Assembly: GCA_030529825.1 (NCBI GenBank)
Contig: JAUMWD010000004.1
Coordinates: forward strand, 1-44,111
From: Bacillota bacterium
GTDB lineage: Bacteria > Bacillota > Clostridia > Oscillospirales > Oscillospiraceae
Length of the DNA: 44,111 bases
Direction of reading: 5' to 3'
The notes under the pieces were generated by a model. That model was not told the origin of the DNA and made no database searches. It worked only from the letters and a program-made list of their open reading frames with translations. Position numbers and translations under genes: made by a program. Numbering within the stretch: the first letter of the stretch is position 1; each line of letters opens with the position of its first letter. Below are positions 8,684 through 16,191 of this stretch, piece after piece.

Positions 8684-8718
8684 AAAATAATCGGCACAAA
8701 TTGTGCCGATTATTTTTT
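8684..8718 (+). terminator. Terminator after the glycoside hydrolase gene
   Basis: AATAATCGGCAC and GTGCCGATTATT form a 12-bp stem immediately after the stop codon, followed by six T. Confidence 0.9.
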
Positions 8719-8741
8719 ACAAGATTTTTTGTAAAGTTTGC

Positions 8742-8770
8742 TTGACATTTTGCTTTGACGGTGTTATATT
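8742..8770 (+). promoter_or_regulatory. Consensus promoter of the XRE regulator operon
   Basis: TTGACA (8742-8747), a 17-bp spacer and TATATT (8765-8770) form a near-perfect vegetative promoter. Confidence 0.75.
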
Positions 8771-8776
8771 CAGATT

Positions 8777-8792
8777 GTAAAGCAAGCTTTAC
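8777..8792. promoter_or_regulatory. Palindromic operator at the transcription start, with a partial copy upstream
   Basis: GTAAAGC-AA-GCTTTAC is a perfect inverted repeat with 7-bp arms, starting six bases after the -10 box. A 12-of-16 matching copy (GTAAAG at 8731, ending GAC at 8746) overlaps the -35 box, 46 bp upstream. The adjacent XRE protein is the obvious candidate repressor; that is inference. Confidence 0.6.
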
Positions 8793-8811
8793 TTTTTCAG
8801 GAGGCGATTAT

Positions 8812-9012
8812 TTGAAAAATTTAGTTGAACAAAAGCGTAAGGAAAAGGGCTTTACCCAGCAGCAGCTTGCCGCCGCCTTGGGTGTATCCCGCCAGACTAT
8901 AATTTCACTTGAAAACGGGAAATACAATCCCTCGATTCTGCTTGCCCACAGCATCGCGAAGCTTTTCGGCGCAAGCATTGAGGAAATATTCATATTTGAG
9001 GAGGACGAATAA
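8812..9012 (+). CDS. Small XRE-family transcriptional regulator
   Basis: This 66-residue protein is essentially one helix-turn-helix domain: LVEQKRKEKGFTQQQLAAAL then GVSRQTIISLENGKYNPS, with the acidic end IFEEDE. Such one-domain XRE proteins often sit before a small membrane-protein gene. I place the start at the TTG at 8812 because AGGAGG (8799-8804) stands seven bases upstream; an in-frame extension upstream would run through the promoter and operator. The next ATG follows its stop codon directly, so the operon is tightly coupled. Confidence 0.85.
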   Translation: MKNLVEQKRKEKGFTQQQLAAALGVSRQTIISLENGKYNPSILLAHSIAKLFGASIEEIFIFEEDE

Positions 9013-9429
9013 ATGAAACTTAAATCACAGAAAATATACGGCTTTGTGCTTATTGCCATCGGCATTGTTCTTGACGCTGTTTTTGCCTATCTGCAGAGCA
9101 TTGACTATAAGGGCGGCGTTATCTGCGGCATGGGCACCACCTTCATTTTCATCGGTCTGATTTATCTTCTCCGCGTGCGCAGGCTCTCCAAAAACAAGGA
9201 AAAAGCCGCAGACTACGAGGCTGCTGTTACCGACGAACGCACGGCATACATTGTATCCAAGGCTCGCTCCGCCACATTTTACATCTGCATATTCGCTCAG
9301 CTTATTGCAGCGCTTCTGTGCATTTTCCTCTTTGACCAGCCCCTTATCGGCCAGGTGCTTATGTATCTCACCTGCTTCCAGTGCATTGTGTACTATGTAA
9401 TTCTCATTATCTTTAACAAGAAATACTGA
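9013..9429 (+). CDS. Four-helix membrane protein, unknown
   Basis: The 138-residue sequence shows four hydrophobic segments (about residues 9-27, 35-55, 88-107 and 114-134) with a charged cytoplasmic loop containing VTDERTAYIVSKARS. That DER..YI..KA pattern is common in small membrane proteins encoded next to XRE regulators in Firmicutes. No enzymatic motif is visible. Its ATG touches the stop of the regulator gene, so its expression probably depends on the upstream promoter and operator. Function unknown. Confidence 0.75.
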   Translation: MKLKSQKIYGFVLIAIGIVLDAVFAYLQSIDYKGGVICGMGTTFIFIGLIYLLRVRRLSKNKEKAADYEAAVTDERTAYIVSKARSATFYICIFAQLIAALLCIFLFDQPLIGQVLMYLTCFQCIVYYVILIIFNKKY

Positions 9430-9442
9430 TTGGAGAGAATTT

Positions 9443-9637
9443 ATGGATAAGAAAACAACAAACATTCTTCTTTCAATTTCCGCCATTGCACTTTTAGTTG
9501 GAGGTATAATTTTTCTCTGCATTTCAATTTTCGGAAGCGCAGAGTCTACGACACCCCTTACCGTCGCTTTTGCCTGCATAATTCTCGGCAATCTCTTCAA
9601 CATAATCCGCATACAGTTTAACAAAAACGACAAATAA
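9443..9637 (+). CDS. Small two-helix membrane protein, unknown
   Basis: A 64-residue protein with two hydrophobic helices (about residues 7-28 and 36-53) separated by a short loop. GGAGAG precedes the ATG by seven bases and the gene follows the previous one by 13 bp, so it is probably the third gene of the regulator operon. It resembles no family I recognise. Confidence 0.65.
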   Translation: MDKKTTNILLSISAIALLVGGIIFLCISIFGSAESTTPLTVAFACIILGNLFNIIRIQFNKNDK

Positions 9638-9698
9638 AAAAAACGCCTGAACCATGCTGCTCGTGCGCACAAGGACGCATTTTCAAGTTGAGTTCTGT

Positions 9699-9726
9699 TT
9701 GGTCAAATAATAGCGCTCCTTATAGA
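9699..9726 (+). promoter_or_regulatory. Possible promoter of the isochorismatase-like gene
   Basis: TTGGTC (9699-9704), a 16-bp spacer and TATAGA (9721-9726) end 34 bp before the ATG. The match is moderate, and read-through from the upstream operon is also possible because no clear terminator is seen between 9638 and 9760. Confidence 0.35.
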
Positions 9727-9760
9727 TGCGAAAAAAAATTGAATTTCAGGAGGACAAAAA

Positions 9761-10249
9761 ATGAACAAAGCACTTGTTGTAATTGATATTCAAAATGACA
9801 TTACAAAGCACTACAAGGACATTGTAGAGGGCATCAACACCGCCATTGATTGGGCGCAGAAAAGCGGAATGCACATTGTGTATATCAAGCATAATAACAT
9901 TACTGCAGGTACCCGCACATTTAAGCCGGACACCAAGGGCGCGGAGCTCGTGCCGGAGCTTAATGTCGTTTCCGATTGCATTTTTGTTAAAACAAAGAGC
10001 AACGCCCTCACAAGTGAGGAATTTGCCGAGTTTATTTCCGCAAATGAAATTAACGAGTTTTATGTCTGCGGTGCTGATGCTACTGCCTGCGTAAAATCCA
10101 CCTGCTTCAACATGACCAAAGCAGGACATTCCGTTCATGTCATTTCCGATTGTGTTACAAGCTATGATTTGAAGAAAATACCCGAAATGCTGGCATACTA
10201 TGAAAGCAAGGGCTGCGAAGTGAAATCTCTTGCCGAGTATACGGCGTGA
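9761..10249 (+). CDS. Isochorismatase-like cysteine hydrolase
   Basis: The 162-residue protein belongs to the isochorismatase/nicotinamidase fold. ALVVIDIQND gives the first catalytic residue Asp9, the basic residue is probably Lys79 (in VKTKSNAL) and the nucleophile is Cys110 in CGADATACVKST. The family hydrolyses amides or vinyl ethers such as nicotinamide, ureidoacrylate or N-carbamoyl compounds; the nicotinamidase metal-ligand motif (DxHxxxH) is absent, so nicotinamidase is unlikely. AGGAGG precedes the ATG. The gene stands alone and ends at a shared terminator. Confidence 0.85.
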   Translation: MNKALVVIDIQNDITKHYKDIVEGINTAIDWAQKSGMHIVYIKHNNITAGTRTFKPDTKGAELVPELNVVSDCIFVKTKSNALTSEEFAEFISANEINEFYVCGADATACVKSTCFNMTKAGHSVHVISDCVTSYDLKKIPEMLAYYESKGCEVKSLAEYTA

Positions 10250-10287
10250 TTATCTGTTTGCCGGTCACATCCCGATTTGCCTAAACT

Positions 10288-10336
10288 AAAAACACCCGCC
10301 GAAGAGAGACCGCAATCTCTTTTCAACGGGTGTTTT
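10288..10336. terminator. Bidirectional terminator between isochorismatase-like and aquaporin genes
   Basis: AAAACACCCG (10289-10298) pairs with CGGGTGTTTT (10327-10336); an inner AGAGA/TCTCT arm extends the hairpin. The A- and T-rich flanks let it serve both convergent units. Confidence 0.75.
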
Positions 10337-10389
10337 ATATCATGCGGTATCGCACAGGGAAAAATACACTTTTCCCGTTTAAAACACGC

Positions 10390-11043
10390 TTATGCCTTTT
10401 TGCAGTTTAAGAATTTCCACACAAGGGCTGCAATTGCGCCGCCAACCAGAGGAGCGAGAATGAATACCCATACGCAGGAGAGTGCATCGCCGCCGACGAA
10501 AAGTGCGGGGCCGAAGCTGCGGGCGGGGTTGACGGAGGTGCCGGTGAAGGGGATGCCGATGAGGTGTACCAGAGTCAGGGACAGACCGATTACAAGGCCA
10601 GCCACCTTGCCGTTTTCGGTTTTGCTGGTAACACCAAGAACTGCAAGCACAAAGATGAAGGTCAGCACAACTTCGACAAGGAAGGAAGCACATACATTGC
10701 CATCATAAAGTCCGTTGGTGCCGAGAGTGGAGTCTGCTCCCAGGAGAGCAAAGAGAACTGCCGCGCCTGCAATTGCGCCCAGGAACTGTGCAACAACATA
10801 GCCGATGAAGTCCTTGACGGACATACCACCGTTAATGAGGACACCCAGAGACACTGCAGGGTTAATATGGCATCCGGAGATATTGCCTACGGAGTAGGCC
10901 ATGGCAACGATTACAAGGCCGAAGGCCAGTGCGGTTGCGATATAGCCTGCTTCGGGGAATACGCAGCCTGTTACGGCGGCAACGCCGCAGGCTACTGCTA
11001 CCAGCACGAAGGTGCCGATAAATTCTGCTACATACTTTTTCAT
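10390..11043 (-). CDS. Aquaporin (MIP family channel)
   Basis: The 217-residue protein is a six-helix MIP channel with both pore motifs: HINPAVSLG after the second helix and VNPARSFGPAL after the fifth. The second motif is followed by RSFGP rather than the RDLGPR of glycerol facilitators, which favours a water-type (AqpZ-like) channel. The start at 11043 (MKKYVAEFIGTFVLVA) has AGGAGG seven bases upstream; the longer frame overlaps tdk. It follows tdk by only 17 bp, so a channel is co-transcribed with nucleoside kinases. Confidence 0.9.
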   Translation of the reverse strand: MKKYVAEFIGTFVLVAVACGVAAVTGCVFPEAGYIATALAFGLVIVAMAYSVGNISGCHINPAVSLGVLINGGMSVKDFIGYVVAQFLGAIAGAAVLFALLGADSTLGTNGLYDGNVCASFLVEVVLTFIFVLAVLGVTSKTENGKVAGLVIGLSLTLVHLIGIPFTGTSVNPARSFGPALFVGGDALSCVWVFILAPLVGGAIAALVWKFLNCKKA

Positions 11044-11060
11044 TATTTTCCTCCTAAAAA

Positions 11061-11654
11061 TTAAAAGATAAACATTTGATCTTTCTGTTCGCGTATTTTC
11101 TTTGTCCAGCATTTGTGGCACATGGCGACATAGCTGTCGTTGCCGCCCAGGAACACCTGGTCGCCCTCGGTGATAACTCTTCCGCTTTCGTCAATTCTCG
11201 CGTTGACGGTGGCCTTGCGTCCGCAGGCGCAGACGGTTTTAATCTCCGTAATGGAATCGGAAAGCTCCATGAGTCTGCGTGCGCCGGGGAAGAAATGGGT
11301 TAGGAAGTCCGTGCGCAAGCCGAAGCAAAGCACGGGAATGTTGTCATCATCCACAAGCTCACGAAGCTCGTCAATCTGCTCGGGTGTGAAGAACTGCGCT
11401 TCATCGGCGATAATGACATCGTGCTTGCCCGCCTTGCGATACTCCTTCACAATATCCTGCTCAGGGGTAATTATCTGTGCCTTCTCCTCCAGGCCGATAC
11501 GGCTTTTTATTATATCCGCACCGTCGCGGGTGTCAATACTGGGCTTAATGAGCCAAACGCTCATGCCAAGCTCCTCATAATTAAACTTTGTTATGAGCGC
11601 CTGGGCGGTTTTGGAGGAGCCCATTGCTCCGTATTTAAAATATAACTTTGCCAT
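11061..11654 (-). CDS. tdk: Thymidine kinase
   Basis: Type II thymidine kinase phosphorylates thymidine or deoxyuridine to the monophosphate with ATP. The 197-residue protein has the P-loop-like GAMGSSKT (residues 8-15), a Walker B-like IIADEAQFF (Asp and the catalytic Glu), and the structural Zn site CACGRK plus CHKC near the C-terminus. Length is typical. The gene lies 30 bp after udk in a pyrimidine salvage pair and just before the aquaporin gene. Confidence 0.95.
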   Translation of the reverse strand: MAKLYFKYGAMGSSKTAQALITKFNYEELGMSVWLIKPSIDTRDGADIIKSRIGLEEKAQIITPEQDIVKEYRKAGKHDVIIADEAQFFTPEQIDELRELVDDDNIPVLCFGLRTDFLTHFFPGARRLMELSDSITEIKTVCACGRKATVNARIDESGRVITEGDQVFLGGNDSYVAMCHKCWTKKIREQKDQMFIF

Positions 11655-11684
11655 AAGCCTATCCTTACATTTATATGTGTTGAA

Positions 11685-12302
11685 TTACTTGTTCAAATGT
11701 GCTCTGACTCTCTGAAGCACCATTTCAAGAGCTACCTGATTGTGACCGCCCTCGGGAATTATCACATCCGCCTTGCGCTTTGAGGGCTCGACGAACTGCT
11801 CGTGCATGGGCTTTACCGTAGTCAGATACTGATTCACCACGCTGTCAAGGCTTCTGCCGCGGTCGCGGACATCCCTGACAATGCGGCGGAGAATTCTTAC
11901 ATCCGCATCGGTATCAACAAAAATCTTGATATCCATGAGGTCGCAGAGCTCTTTATTCTCAAAAATCAGAATACCCTCAACGACGATAACCTTTGCGGGC
12001 TTAACGGTGACGGTTTTTGCGGCACGGTCATGAATAGTATAATCATATGTGGGGCAGCAAACCGTTTCCCCGTTTTTAAGCTTTTTGAGGTCTGAAATCA
12101 TGAGCTCCGTGTCAAAGGCGTCGGGATGGTCATAGTTGAGCTTTGAGCGCTCCTCATAGCTCATGTTATGGTGGGCCTTGTAATAATTATCATGATAGAT
12201 AACGCTTACTTCCCCACCGAAATTCTGCATGATTTTACGGGTGATGGTGGTTTTTCCGCTGCCGGTTCCTCCGGCTATACCTATTATAATTATCTCGCTC
12301 AT
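11685..12302 (-). CDS. udk: Uridine kinase
   Basis: Uridine kinase phosphorylates uridine and cytidine. The 205-residue protein begins MSEIIIIGIAGGTGSGKTT, with Walker A GGTGSGKT near residue 12, followed by YHDNYYK, YDHPDAFDTEL and the VVEGILIF segment, all in family order. The ATG at 12302 lies eight to nine bases from GAGGGAG; another ATG two codons earlier (12308) is possible. It is the first gene of a minus-strand unit with tdk and the aquaporin gene and is divergent from deoD. Confidence 0.95.
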   Translation of the reverse strand: MSEIIIIGIAGGTGSGKTTITRKIMQNFGGEVSVIYHDNYYKAHHNMSYEERSKLNYDHPDAFDTELMISDLKKLKNGETVCCPTYDYTIHDRAAKTVTVKPAKVIVVEGILIFENKELCDLMDIKIFVDTDADVRILRRIVRDVRDRGRSLDSVVNQYLTTVKPMHEQFVEPSKRKADVIIPEGGHNQVALEMVLQRVRAHLNK

Positions 12303-12339
12303 ATTCATGCTCTCCCTCAACAGCTTATTATCTGTATGT

Positions 12340-12368
12340 ATTTTATCACATATTGCCGTCGCTTGCAA
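12340..12368 (-). promoter_or_regulatory. Promoter of udk-tdk-aquaporin
   Basis: On the minus strand TTGCAA (12363-12368), a 17-bp spacer and TAAAAT (12340-12345) lie about 40 bp before the udk start. It is nearly back to back with the deoD promoter. Confidence 0.55.
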
Positions 12369-12369
12369 A

Positions 12370-12397
12370 TTGACTTTTAAATATAATTTGCTATAAT
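12370..12397 (+). promoter_or_regulatory. Promoter of deoD
   Basis: TTGACT (12370-12375) and a perfect TATAAT (12392-12397) are separated by 16 bp, ending 30 bp before the deoD ATG. The divergent udk promoter begins two bases away, so one bound regulator could affect both. Confidence 0.65.
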
Positions 12398-12427
12398 AGT
12401 GTCAATCTTTAATAAGGAGGATAAAAT

Positions 12428-13156
12428 ATGCCTATTCCAACTCCGCATATTAACGCCAAGCCCGAGGATTTTGCCAAAACCGTGCTTATGCCGGGCGATC
12501 CTCTGCGCGCAAAAATGATTGCAGAAAAATTCCTCGACAACGCCGTTCTCGTCAATAATGTTCGCGGTGTTCAGGGCTACACCGGCACCTGGAAGGGTGT
12601 TCCCGTTTCCGTCATGGCCTCCGGCATGGGCATGCCTGCCATCGGCATTTACAGCTATGAGCTGTTCAATTTCTTCGATGTTGACAATATTATCCGCATA
12701 GGCTCTGCAGGTGGCCTGCAGGACGATCTTAAGCTTATGGATCTGGTAGTCGCCCAGGGCGCCTGCACTGACTCAAACTTTGCTCATCAGTTTGAGCTCA
12801 ACGGCACCTTCGCTCCCATTGCCGACTACACCCTGCTCTCCGAGGCTGTGGGTGCGGCAAAGGAAAAAGGTCTCGACATCAAGGTCGGCAACATTTTCTC
12901 CGGCGACAATTTCTATGCTCCCCAGGGCTGCGACGGCAACGACAAGTGGAAGGCCATGGGCGTTCTCGCAGTTGAAATGGAAGCCGCAGCGCTGTATATG
13001 AATGCAGCCTACGCCCACAAGCGCGGTCTCTGCATCTGCACGATTTCCGACCACATTTACCGCCCCGAGGCTCTTTCCGCCGAGGAGCGTCAGATGTCCT
13101 TTACCCAGATGATTGAGGTAGCTTTGGACACAGCAGTTAGAATGGACAAGTATTGA
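12428..13156 (+). CDS. deoD: Purine nucleoside phosphorylase, DeoD type
   Basis: DeoD splits purine (deoxy)ribonucleosides with phosphate into base and (deoxy)ribose-1-phosphate. The 242-residue protein has the hexameric PNP features in order: TPHINAK at the start, VLMPGDPLRAK (phosphate loop), NNVRGVQGYTGT, SGMGMPAIGIYSYEL, RIGSAGG, VEMEAAALY and TISDHI with the catalytic Asp near the C-terminus. AAGGAGG precedes the ATG. Its position directly before the nucleoside ABC transporter genes implies processing of imported purine nucleosides. Confidence 0.95.
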   Translation: MPIPTPHINAKPEDFAKTVLMPGDPLRAKMIAEKFLDNAVLVNNVRGVQGYTGTWKGVPVSVMASGMGMPAIGIYSYELFNFFDVDNIIRIGSAGGLQDDLKLMDLVVAQGACTDSNFAHQFELNGTFAPIADYTLLSEAVGAAKEKGLDIKVGNIFSGDNFYAPQGCDGNDKWKAMGVLAVEMEAAALYMNAAYAHKRGLCICTISDHIYRPEALSAEERQMSFTQMIEVALDTAVRMDKY

Positions 13157-13207
13157 TTTACATAACTGCTGCATGTAGTAATATTATCCCGAATTTGCAT
13201 TTTTCTC

Positions 13208-13237
13208 TTGCTTAAATGCAATATTGGGTGATATAAT
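13208..13237 (+). promoter_or_regulatory. Promoter of the BMP lipoprotein gene
   Basis: TTGCTT (13208-13213) and TATAAT (13232-13237) are separated by 18 bp, about 75 bp before the ATG. The 155-bp gap after deoD shows no terminator and no purine-riboswitch core. Confidence 0.5.
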
Positions 13238-13272
13238 GCGAACAGTATGGGTACTATGTACTCAAGTGGATT

Positions 13273-13287
13273 TGTACAAATTGTACA
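13273..13287. promoter_or_regulatory. Perfect palindrome in the BMP gene leader
   Basis: TGTACAA-A-TTGTACA is a perfect 7-1-7 inverted repeat, 36 bp downstream of the -10 box and 25 bp before the ATG. It has the size of a dimeric repressor operator (roadblock position). The cognate regulator is unknown. Confidence 0.45.
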
Positions 13288-13311
13288 GAAAAATTTAACG
13301 GAGGAAAAAAA

Positions 13312-14508
13312 ATGAAAAAGTTTCTCGCACTGATTCTCGCTCTGTGCATGGTATTTGCTCTCTGCGCATGCGGCGGCAATACCGACAACGGCGAAAAGAC
13401 TCCCGCAGACAACGGCGACGTTGCCTATAAGGTAGCAATGGTTACCGACTACGGCGACATCACCGACCAGTCTTTCAACCAGACCACCTATGAGGCCTGC
13501 AAAGAGTACTGCGAAGCCAACAGCGTTGACTTCAAGTACTACAAGCCCACCGACAACAACACCGCAGCACGCGTTGCTTCTATCGAAACCGCAATTGCTG
13601 AAGGCTACAATGTAATCGTAATGCCCGGCTATGCATTTGCAGGTGCAATCGTAGAAGCAGCTCCTCAGTACCCCGATGTCAAGTTCATCGGCCTCGACGT
13701 TGGCCTTGGCGATCTGCTCGAAGCAGGCGTTGGCGCAGCGGGTGAAGAGTATGACTACAACCCCGACAACTGGAAGCTCGAAGACTATGTTGACATGAGC
13801 AATGTATACTGCGCAGTATACCAGGAAGAGCTCTGTGGCTACATGGCCGGCTACGCAGCTGTTAAGCTCGGCTATGAGAAGCTCGGCTTCCTCGGCGGCA
13901 TGGCAGTTCCCGCAGTTATCCGTTACGGCTTCGGCTTCGTTCAGGGCGCAGACGCAGCAGCAGCTGAGCTCGACAAGCAGATTGAGATCAACTATGTTTA
14001 CGGCGGCCAGTTCTTCGGCGATGCAGACATCACCGCAGCAATGGATACCTGGTACCAGGGCGGCACTGAGGTTGTCTTCGCTTGCGGCGGCGGCATCTAC
14101 ACTTCCGCAGCAGAAGCAGCCGCAAAGGTTGACGGCAAGGTTATCGGCGTTGACGTTGACCAGGCAGCTATCATCGATGGTCAGTACGGTGAAGACATGA
14201 CCGTTACTTCCGCAATGAAGGGTCTCGCAGCAACCGTTAAGGACACCCTCACCGAGGTAATTAACAACGGCAACTGGGCAAACTACGCAGGCAAGATTTC
14301 CACTCTGGGTCTTATCTCCGCAGTTCCTGCTGAAAACTACGTTCAGATCGCTCCCTCCACCCAGTTCGGTGAAGGCTTCCAGCAGGCTGACTACGAAGCA
14401 CTCGTTGCAGCTATGTTCGCAGGCGACATTGAAGTTTCCAACGACATCGCAGCAATGCCTGCAGTTACCAATGCAAAGGTAAATGACCAGGGCGCTCTGA
14501 AGGGCTAA
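13312..14508 (+). CDS. BMP-family nucleoside-binding lipoprotein
   Basis: This 398-residue substrate-binding protein of an ABC importer has a lipoprotein signal with lipobox LCAC near residue 19, after which the Cys is lipidated. The mature domain opens with VAMVTDYGDITDQSFNQTTY, the family signature in which the conserved Asp and Asn contact the nucleoside, and contains VMPGYAFAGAIVEAAPQYPDVKFIGLDV. BMP/PnrA/TmpC-type proteins bind purine nucleosides. AGGAGG-like ACGGAGG precedes the ATG. Strongly Gly/Ala-rich codon usage suggests high expression. A terminator after it probably makes it more abundant than the transporter genes. Confidence 0.92.
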   Translation: MKKFLALILALCMVFALCACGGNTDNGEKTPADNGDVAYKVAMVTDYGDITDQSFNQTTYEACKEYCEANSVDFKYYKPTDNNTAARVASIETAIAEGYNVIVMPGYAFAGAIVEAAPQYPDVKFIGLDVGLGDLLEAGVGAAGEEYDYNPDNWKLEDYVDMSNVYCAVYQEELCGYMAGYAAVKLGYEKLGFLGGMAVPAVIRYGFGFVQGADAAAAELDKQIEINYVYGGQFFGDADITAAMDTWYQGGTEVVFACGGGIYTSAAEAAAKVDGKVIGVDVDQAAIIDGQYGEDMTVTSAMKGLAATVKDTLTEVINNGNWANYAGKISTLGLISAVPAENYVQIAPSTQFGEGFQQADYEALVAAMFAGDIEVSNDIAAMPAVTNAKVNDQGALKG

Positions 14509-14526
14509 TCTTCACAAACAATTTAA

Positions 14527-14555
14527 GAGACAGGCTGAAAAGCCTGTCTCTTTTT
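14527..14555 (+). terminator. Terminator between the binding protein and ABC genes
   Basis: GAGACAGGCT and AGCCTGTCTC form a 10-bp stem with a GAAA tetraloop and five T. It probably reduces read-through from the binding-protein gene. Confidence 0.9.
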
Positions 14556-14584
14556 GCATTTTTCATAAAATATTGTTATTTTAT

Positions 14585-14613
14585 TTGAAATATGTCGCAA
14601 TATATAGTATTAT
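14585..14613 (+). promoter_or_regulatory. Second promoter, ABC transporter genes
   Basis: TTGAAA (14585-14590), a 17-bp spacer and TATTAT (14608-14613) lie 36 bp before the ATPase gene, allowing expression independent of the binding protein. Confidence 0.5.
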
Positions 14614-14649
14614 AGGGTTGTTTAATAAAAAATGGGGAGGTAGATAAAC

Positions 14650-16191
14650 TTGGAAGAGCAATTCGCCATAGAAATGCTGAATATTACTAAAATTTTTCCC
14701 GGTATTATCGCCAACGACAACATAACCCTTCAGCTGAAGAAGGGTGAAATCCATGCCCTGCTTGGTGAAAACGGTGCCGGCAAATCCACTCTTATGAGTG
14801 TCCTGTTCGGTCTGTACCAGCCCGAGCACGGTATTATCAAGAAAGACGGCGTTGAGGTAAAGATAAATGACCCCAACGACGCAAATGACCTGGGCATCGG
14901 CATGGTTCATCAGCACTTTAAGCTCGTTGAATGCTTCACCGTCCTTGACAACATTATCCTCGGTGTTGAGCCCACCTCCAAGGGTGGTTTTCTCAAGAAG
15001 GAGGATGCCCGCACCAAGGTTCTTGAGCTTTCCCAGAAGTACGGTCTCATGGTTGACCCCGATGCTGTTATCGAGGACATTACAGTCGGTATGCAGCAGA
15101 GAACCGAAATCCTCAAGATGCTCTACCGCGATAATGAAATCCTCATTTTCGACGAACCCACAGCAGTTCTCACTCCTCAGGAGATAGACGAGCTCATGCA
15201 GATTATGAAGAATCTGGCTGCTGAAGGCAAATCCATTCTTTTCATTTCCCACAAGCTCAACGAAATAATGGCTGTTGCAGACCGCTGCACCGTTCTCCGC
15301 AAGGGCAAATACATAGGTACTGTTGAAACAAAGAACACCACCATGGAAGAGTTGTCCTCCATGATGGTTGGCCGCAACGTCAACTTCCATGTTGAGAAGG
15401 AGAAAGCGACCCCCGGTGAAGTCGTACTCGAGGTAGACAACCTTACCGTTGCCTCCAAAGTTCACAAAAACAATGCCGTAAAGAATGTATCCTTTAATGT
15501 GCGCGCAGGTGAAATCGTCTGTATCGCCGGCATCGACGGCAACGGGCAGACGGAGCTTGTGTACGGTATAACAGGTCTTGAGCCTGCCAAGGAAGGCCAT
15601 GTCATACTCAACGGCAAGGATATTACCAAAGCCGCAATCCGCAAACGCAGCACCAGCGGCATGAGTCATATTCCCGAGGATCGCCATAAGCATGGTCTTG
15701 TTCTGGACTATTCTCTTGAATACAATCTCATTCTCCAGACCTATTTCACCCATGATTTTACCAACGAAGCCGGTTTCCTTAAGCGCAAGCCCATACGCGA
15801 ATATGCCAACCGTCTTATTGAGATGTACGATATTCGCTCCGGCCAGGGTGCAATCACCAGTGCCCGCAGTATGTCCGGCGGCAATCAGCAGAAGGCAATA
15901 ATTGCCCGAGAAATCGACAAGAATCCCGACCTGTTGGTAGCCGTTCAGCCTACCCGCGGTCTTGATGTCGGCGCTATCGAATATATCCATAAGCAACTCA
16001 TCAACCTTCGCAACCAAGGAAAGGCCGTTCTGCTTATTTCCCTGGAGCTTGACGAGGTTATGGATGTTCCCGATCGTATTCTTGTCATGTACGAGGGTGA
16101 AATCGTAGGCGAGCTTGATCCCAAGACCACTACCGAAGAAGAACTCGGTCTGTATATGGCCGGTGCAAAGAGAGATGAGGTGGCAGAATGA
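14650..16191 (+). CDS. Nucleoside ABC transporter ATP-binding protein
   Basis: This 513-residue protein has two tandem ABC domains, the arrangement of sugar and nucleoside (NupO/YufO-like) importers. The N-terminal half shows Walker A LLGENGAGKST, a degenerate signature region (ITVGMQQRTEILKML) and Walker B ILIFDEPTAVLTP. The C-terminal half shows a degenerate P-loop CIAGIDGNGQTELV, signature SGGNQQK and DLLVAVQPTRGLDVG, where the usual catalytic Glu after Walker B is replaced (VAVQPT), as is common for the second domain. It starts with TTG at 14650 nine bases after GGGGAGG. It overlaps the next gene by four bases. Confidence 0.92.
   Translation: MEEQFAIEMLNITKIFPGIIANDNITLQLKKGEIHALLGENGAGKSTLMSVLFGLYQPEHGIIKKDGVEVKINDPNDANDLGIGMVHQHFKLVECFTVLDNIILGVEPTSKGGFLKKEDARTKVLELSQKYGLMVDPDAVIEDITVGMQQRTEILKMLYRDNEILIFDEPTAVLTPQEIDELMQIMKNLAAEGKSILFISHKLNEIMAVADRCTVLRKGKYIGTVETKNTTMEELSSMMVGRNVNFHVEKEKATPGEVVLEVDNLTVASKVHKNNAVKNVSFNVRAGEIVCIAGIDGNGQTELVYGITGLEPAKEGHVILNGKDITKAAIRKRSTSGMSHIPEDRHKHGLVLDYSLEYNLILQTYFTHDFTNEAGFLKRKPIREYANRLIEMYDIRSGQGAITSARSMSGGNQQKAIIAREIDKNPDLLVAVQPTRGLDVGAIEYIHKQLINLRNQGKAVLLISLELDEVMDVPDRILVMYEGEIVGELDPKTTTEEELGLYMAGAKRDEVAE

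Noticed and set aside
8755-8811. N-terminal extension of the first XRE protein to 8755
   Set aside because: It would run through the -10 box and operator and lacks a ribosome site; the TTG at 8812 has AGGAGG seven bases upstream.
13157-13311. Purine riboswitch before the BMP gene
   Set aside because: The conserved loop sequences of the purine aptamer are absent; only a promoter and a short palindrome are visible.
14581-16017. 478-codon open frame on the minus strand opposite the ABC ATPase gene
   Set aside because: The plus-strand frame has all ABC motifs; the opposite frame is a codon-bias shadow without a recognisable domain. The same applies to long opposite frames over rnfB, rnfC, the dehydratase genes and glyS (41279-42973).
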